A program made the position numbers and the translations under genes. This document shows positions 6,005 to 6,569 of a stretch of DNA of 6,569 nucleotides, in pieces. Numbering within the stretch: the stretch's first letter is position 1; each line of letters begins with the position of its first letter. The notes under the pieces were generated by a model, which was not told the origin of the DNA, did not search any database, and saw nothing but the letters and a program-made list of their open reading frames with translations. The DNA comes from Sphingobium sp. (lineage in GTDB: Bacteria; Pseudomonadota; Alphaproteobacteria; Sphingomonadales; Sphingomonadaceae): the NCBI GenBank assembly GCA_017745115.1, contig JAGIAA010000066.1:1-6569 (forward strand), given 5' to 3'.

Positions 6005-6020
6005 TGGCACGTTCCTTGCT
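6005..6020 (+). promoter_or_regulatory. Sigma-54 (RpoN) promoter for flgA
   Basis: TGGCACG-TTCC-TTGCT is an exact match to the sigma-54 consensus with correct -24/-12 spacing. The -12 C is at 6019, predicting transcription start near 6031 and a leader of about 39 bases before the flgA ATG at 6070. It begins 8 bases after the motB stop. Thus flgA can be transcribed on its own and may also be reached by read-through from motAB, as no terminator hairpin is visible between them. Its near identity to the flgB operon promoter suggests the two units are co-regulated. Confidence 0.92.
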
Positions 6021-6059
6021 GTTTTTCGGACGAATGGGCTGACACCAGCCGAAGGAACG
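6010..6059 (+). promoter_or_regulatory. Possible Shine-Dalgarno-masking helix in flgA leader
   Basis: CGTTCCTT (6010-6017) is the exact reverse complement of AAGGAACG (6052-6059), which holds the purine-rich ribosome-binding site before flgA. A small inner hairpin GGCTG/CAGCC (6037-6041 with 6046-6050) lies between them. The left arm lies inside the sigma-54 promoter, upstream of its predicted start, so only transcripts reading through from motAB could form the long helix. This is a structural inference only. Confidence 0.3.
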
Positions 6060-6061
6060 GA

Positions 6062-6073
6062 ATGCTACGATGA
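6062..6073 (+). other. Three-codon mini-ORF overlapping flgA start
   Basis: ATG CTA CGA TGA encodes Met-Leu-Arg and stops. Its TGA (6071-6073) overlaps the flgA ATG (6070-6072) as ATGA. The AAGGA at 6052-6056 is 5 bases from this first ATG but 13 from the flgA ATG. Ribosomes might initiate here and re-initiate at flgA. Alternatively CGGA at 6058-6061, 8 bases from the flgA ATG, serves flgA directly and the mini-ORF is chance. Confidence 0.25.
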
Positions 6074-6569
6074 CCCAGAATCGCCTGATTTTGCGCCTGT
6101 TTCTTGCTTTAGCGGCGCTGCTCGGCACGCCGGCCCTCGCGCAGGAGGGCTTCGAAAGCCTCGACAAGCTGGACAGCCTCGTCGCCATCACCGTGGGCGC
6201 CAATATCGGTGAACCCGGCGGTCCGGTCGCGCCGATCGACCGTCGCCTGCGACTCAAGCCTTGCGGGCAAACGCCCAAGGTCGAAGGTCCTGTGTTCAGC
6301 GCGGCCATCGTGTCCTGCGCAGATGCCGGCTGGCGTATTCGCGTTCCGCTGAAGCTGACGCCAGCCCAAAGCGCCGCAGCACCGGTCGCGGCCAGCGCAG
6401 CGCCGCGCGTTGCCGCAGGCCCTGCTCCATCGGCCGAGAAGGTCGTCAAGAAGGGAGATCCGGTCGAGCTGATCGCGGGAAGCGACGTTTTCAGCGTGTC
6501 TCGCCTGATGATCGCGGACCAGGACGGCGCTGTCGGCGACCTGATCAGCGTGCGTCTGGACCCCAAATC
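6070..6569 (+). CDS. flgA: FlgA, P-ring assembly chaperone (3' end beyond window), compact form
   Basis: FlgA is the periplasmic chaperone that helps FlgI assemble the P ring around the rod. The visible 166 codons start with a signal peptide (hydrophobic core about 6-19, PALA|Q cleavage near residue 24). Next come RRLRLKPCGQTPKVEG (58-73) and VSCADAGWRIRVPLKL (81-96), the conserved Cys-containing N-domain with Cys65 and Cys83. Residues 99-122 are an Ala/Pro-rich linker. The end (KVVKKGDPVELIAGSDVFSV to DGAVGDLISVRL) is the terminal SAF/ChapFlgA segment. Only about 10-20 residues should lie beyond the edge. E. coli FlgA (219 aa) has roughly 65 residues between those two parts that are replaced here by the linker. 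Expression is probably from the sigma-54 promoter at 6005-6020. Identity is good; the compact build is unusual compared with E. coli. Confidence 0.9.
   Translation, partial: MTQNRLILRLFLALAALLGTPALAQEGFESLDKLDSLVAITVGANIGEPGGPVAPIDRRLRLKPCGQTPKVEGPVFSAAIVSCADAGWRIRVPLKLTPAQSAAAPVAASAAPRVAAGPAPSAEKVVKKGDPVELIAGSDVFSVSRLMIADQDGAVGDLISVRLDPK

Noticed and set aside
5643..6566. Long open frame of 307 aa on the minus strand opposite motB and flgA
   Set aside because: It is antisense to two recognisable genes and would cover a consensus sigma-54 promoter; Ser/Arg/Ala-rich composition is typical of a shadow frame.
1..6569. Mobile elements, CRISPR arrays, tRNA or rRNA genes, defence genes
   Set aside because: No repeat arrays, transposase-like proteins, terminal inverted repeats or tRNA-like folds were seen; nearly all the sequence is accounted for by flagellar genes.

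Overview
The window is a flagellar gene block from a GC-rich bacterium, almost certainly an alphaproteobacterium. I favour the Sphingomonadales, from protein character, gene order and two consensus sigma-54 promoters, but this is inference; no rRNA or other taxonomic marker is present.

Layout. Positions 1-4559 (minus strand) hold a tight rod/hook operon transcribed flgB-flgC-flgD-flgE-flgF-flgG-flgH. It has ATGA overlaps at B/C and C/D, gaps of 25-32 bases at D/E, E/F and F/G, and 2 bases at G/H. flgH runs off the left edge. Positions 4560-4828 are a divergent control region. It has a consensus sigma-54 promoter (4656-4671, minus) for the flgB operon and, upstream of that, a perfect inverted repeat plus a repeated half-site (4746-4787) that could bind the activator. 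Positions 4829-5997 (plus strand) hold two overlapping genes for a compact MotA/MotB-type stator pair. Positions 5998-6069 hold a second consensus sigma-54 promoter (6005-6020, plus) and the leader of flgA, which starts at 6070 and runs off the right edge.

How they work together. FlgB, FlgC, FlgF and FlgG build the axial rod. FlgD caps the growing hook and FlgE forms it. FlgH makes the outer-membrane L ring, and FlgA is the periplasmic chaperone for P-ring assembly. MotA/MotB form the ion-driven stator that turns the rotor. Matching sigma-54 promoters suggest that the flgB operon and flgA are switched on together. I found no correctly spaced sigma-54 promoter for motAB.

What is unusual. No wholly new system is visible, but several parts are reduced compared with well-studied homologues. 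FlgE is 286 aa and lacks the outer D2 domain. MotA lacks its first transmembrane segment, with an in-frame stop blocking any upstream extension, and has an Asp in its last membrane helix. MotB is 161 aa with a very short linker and an eroded peptidoglycan-binding signature. FlgA has an Ala/Pro linker in place of its middle region. FlgH lacks the lipobox cysteine. The flgA leader has a three-codon mini-ORF and a potential Shine-Dalgarno-sequestering arm inside the promoter.
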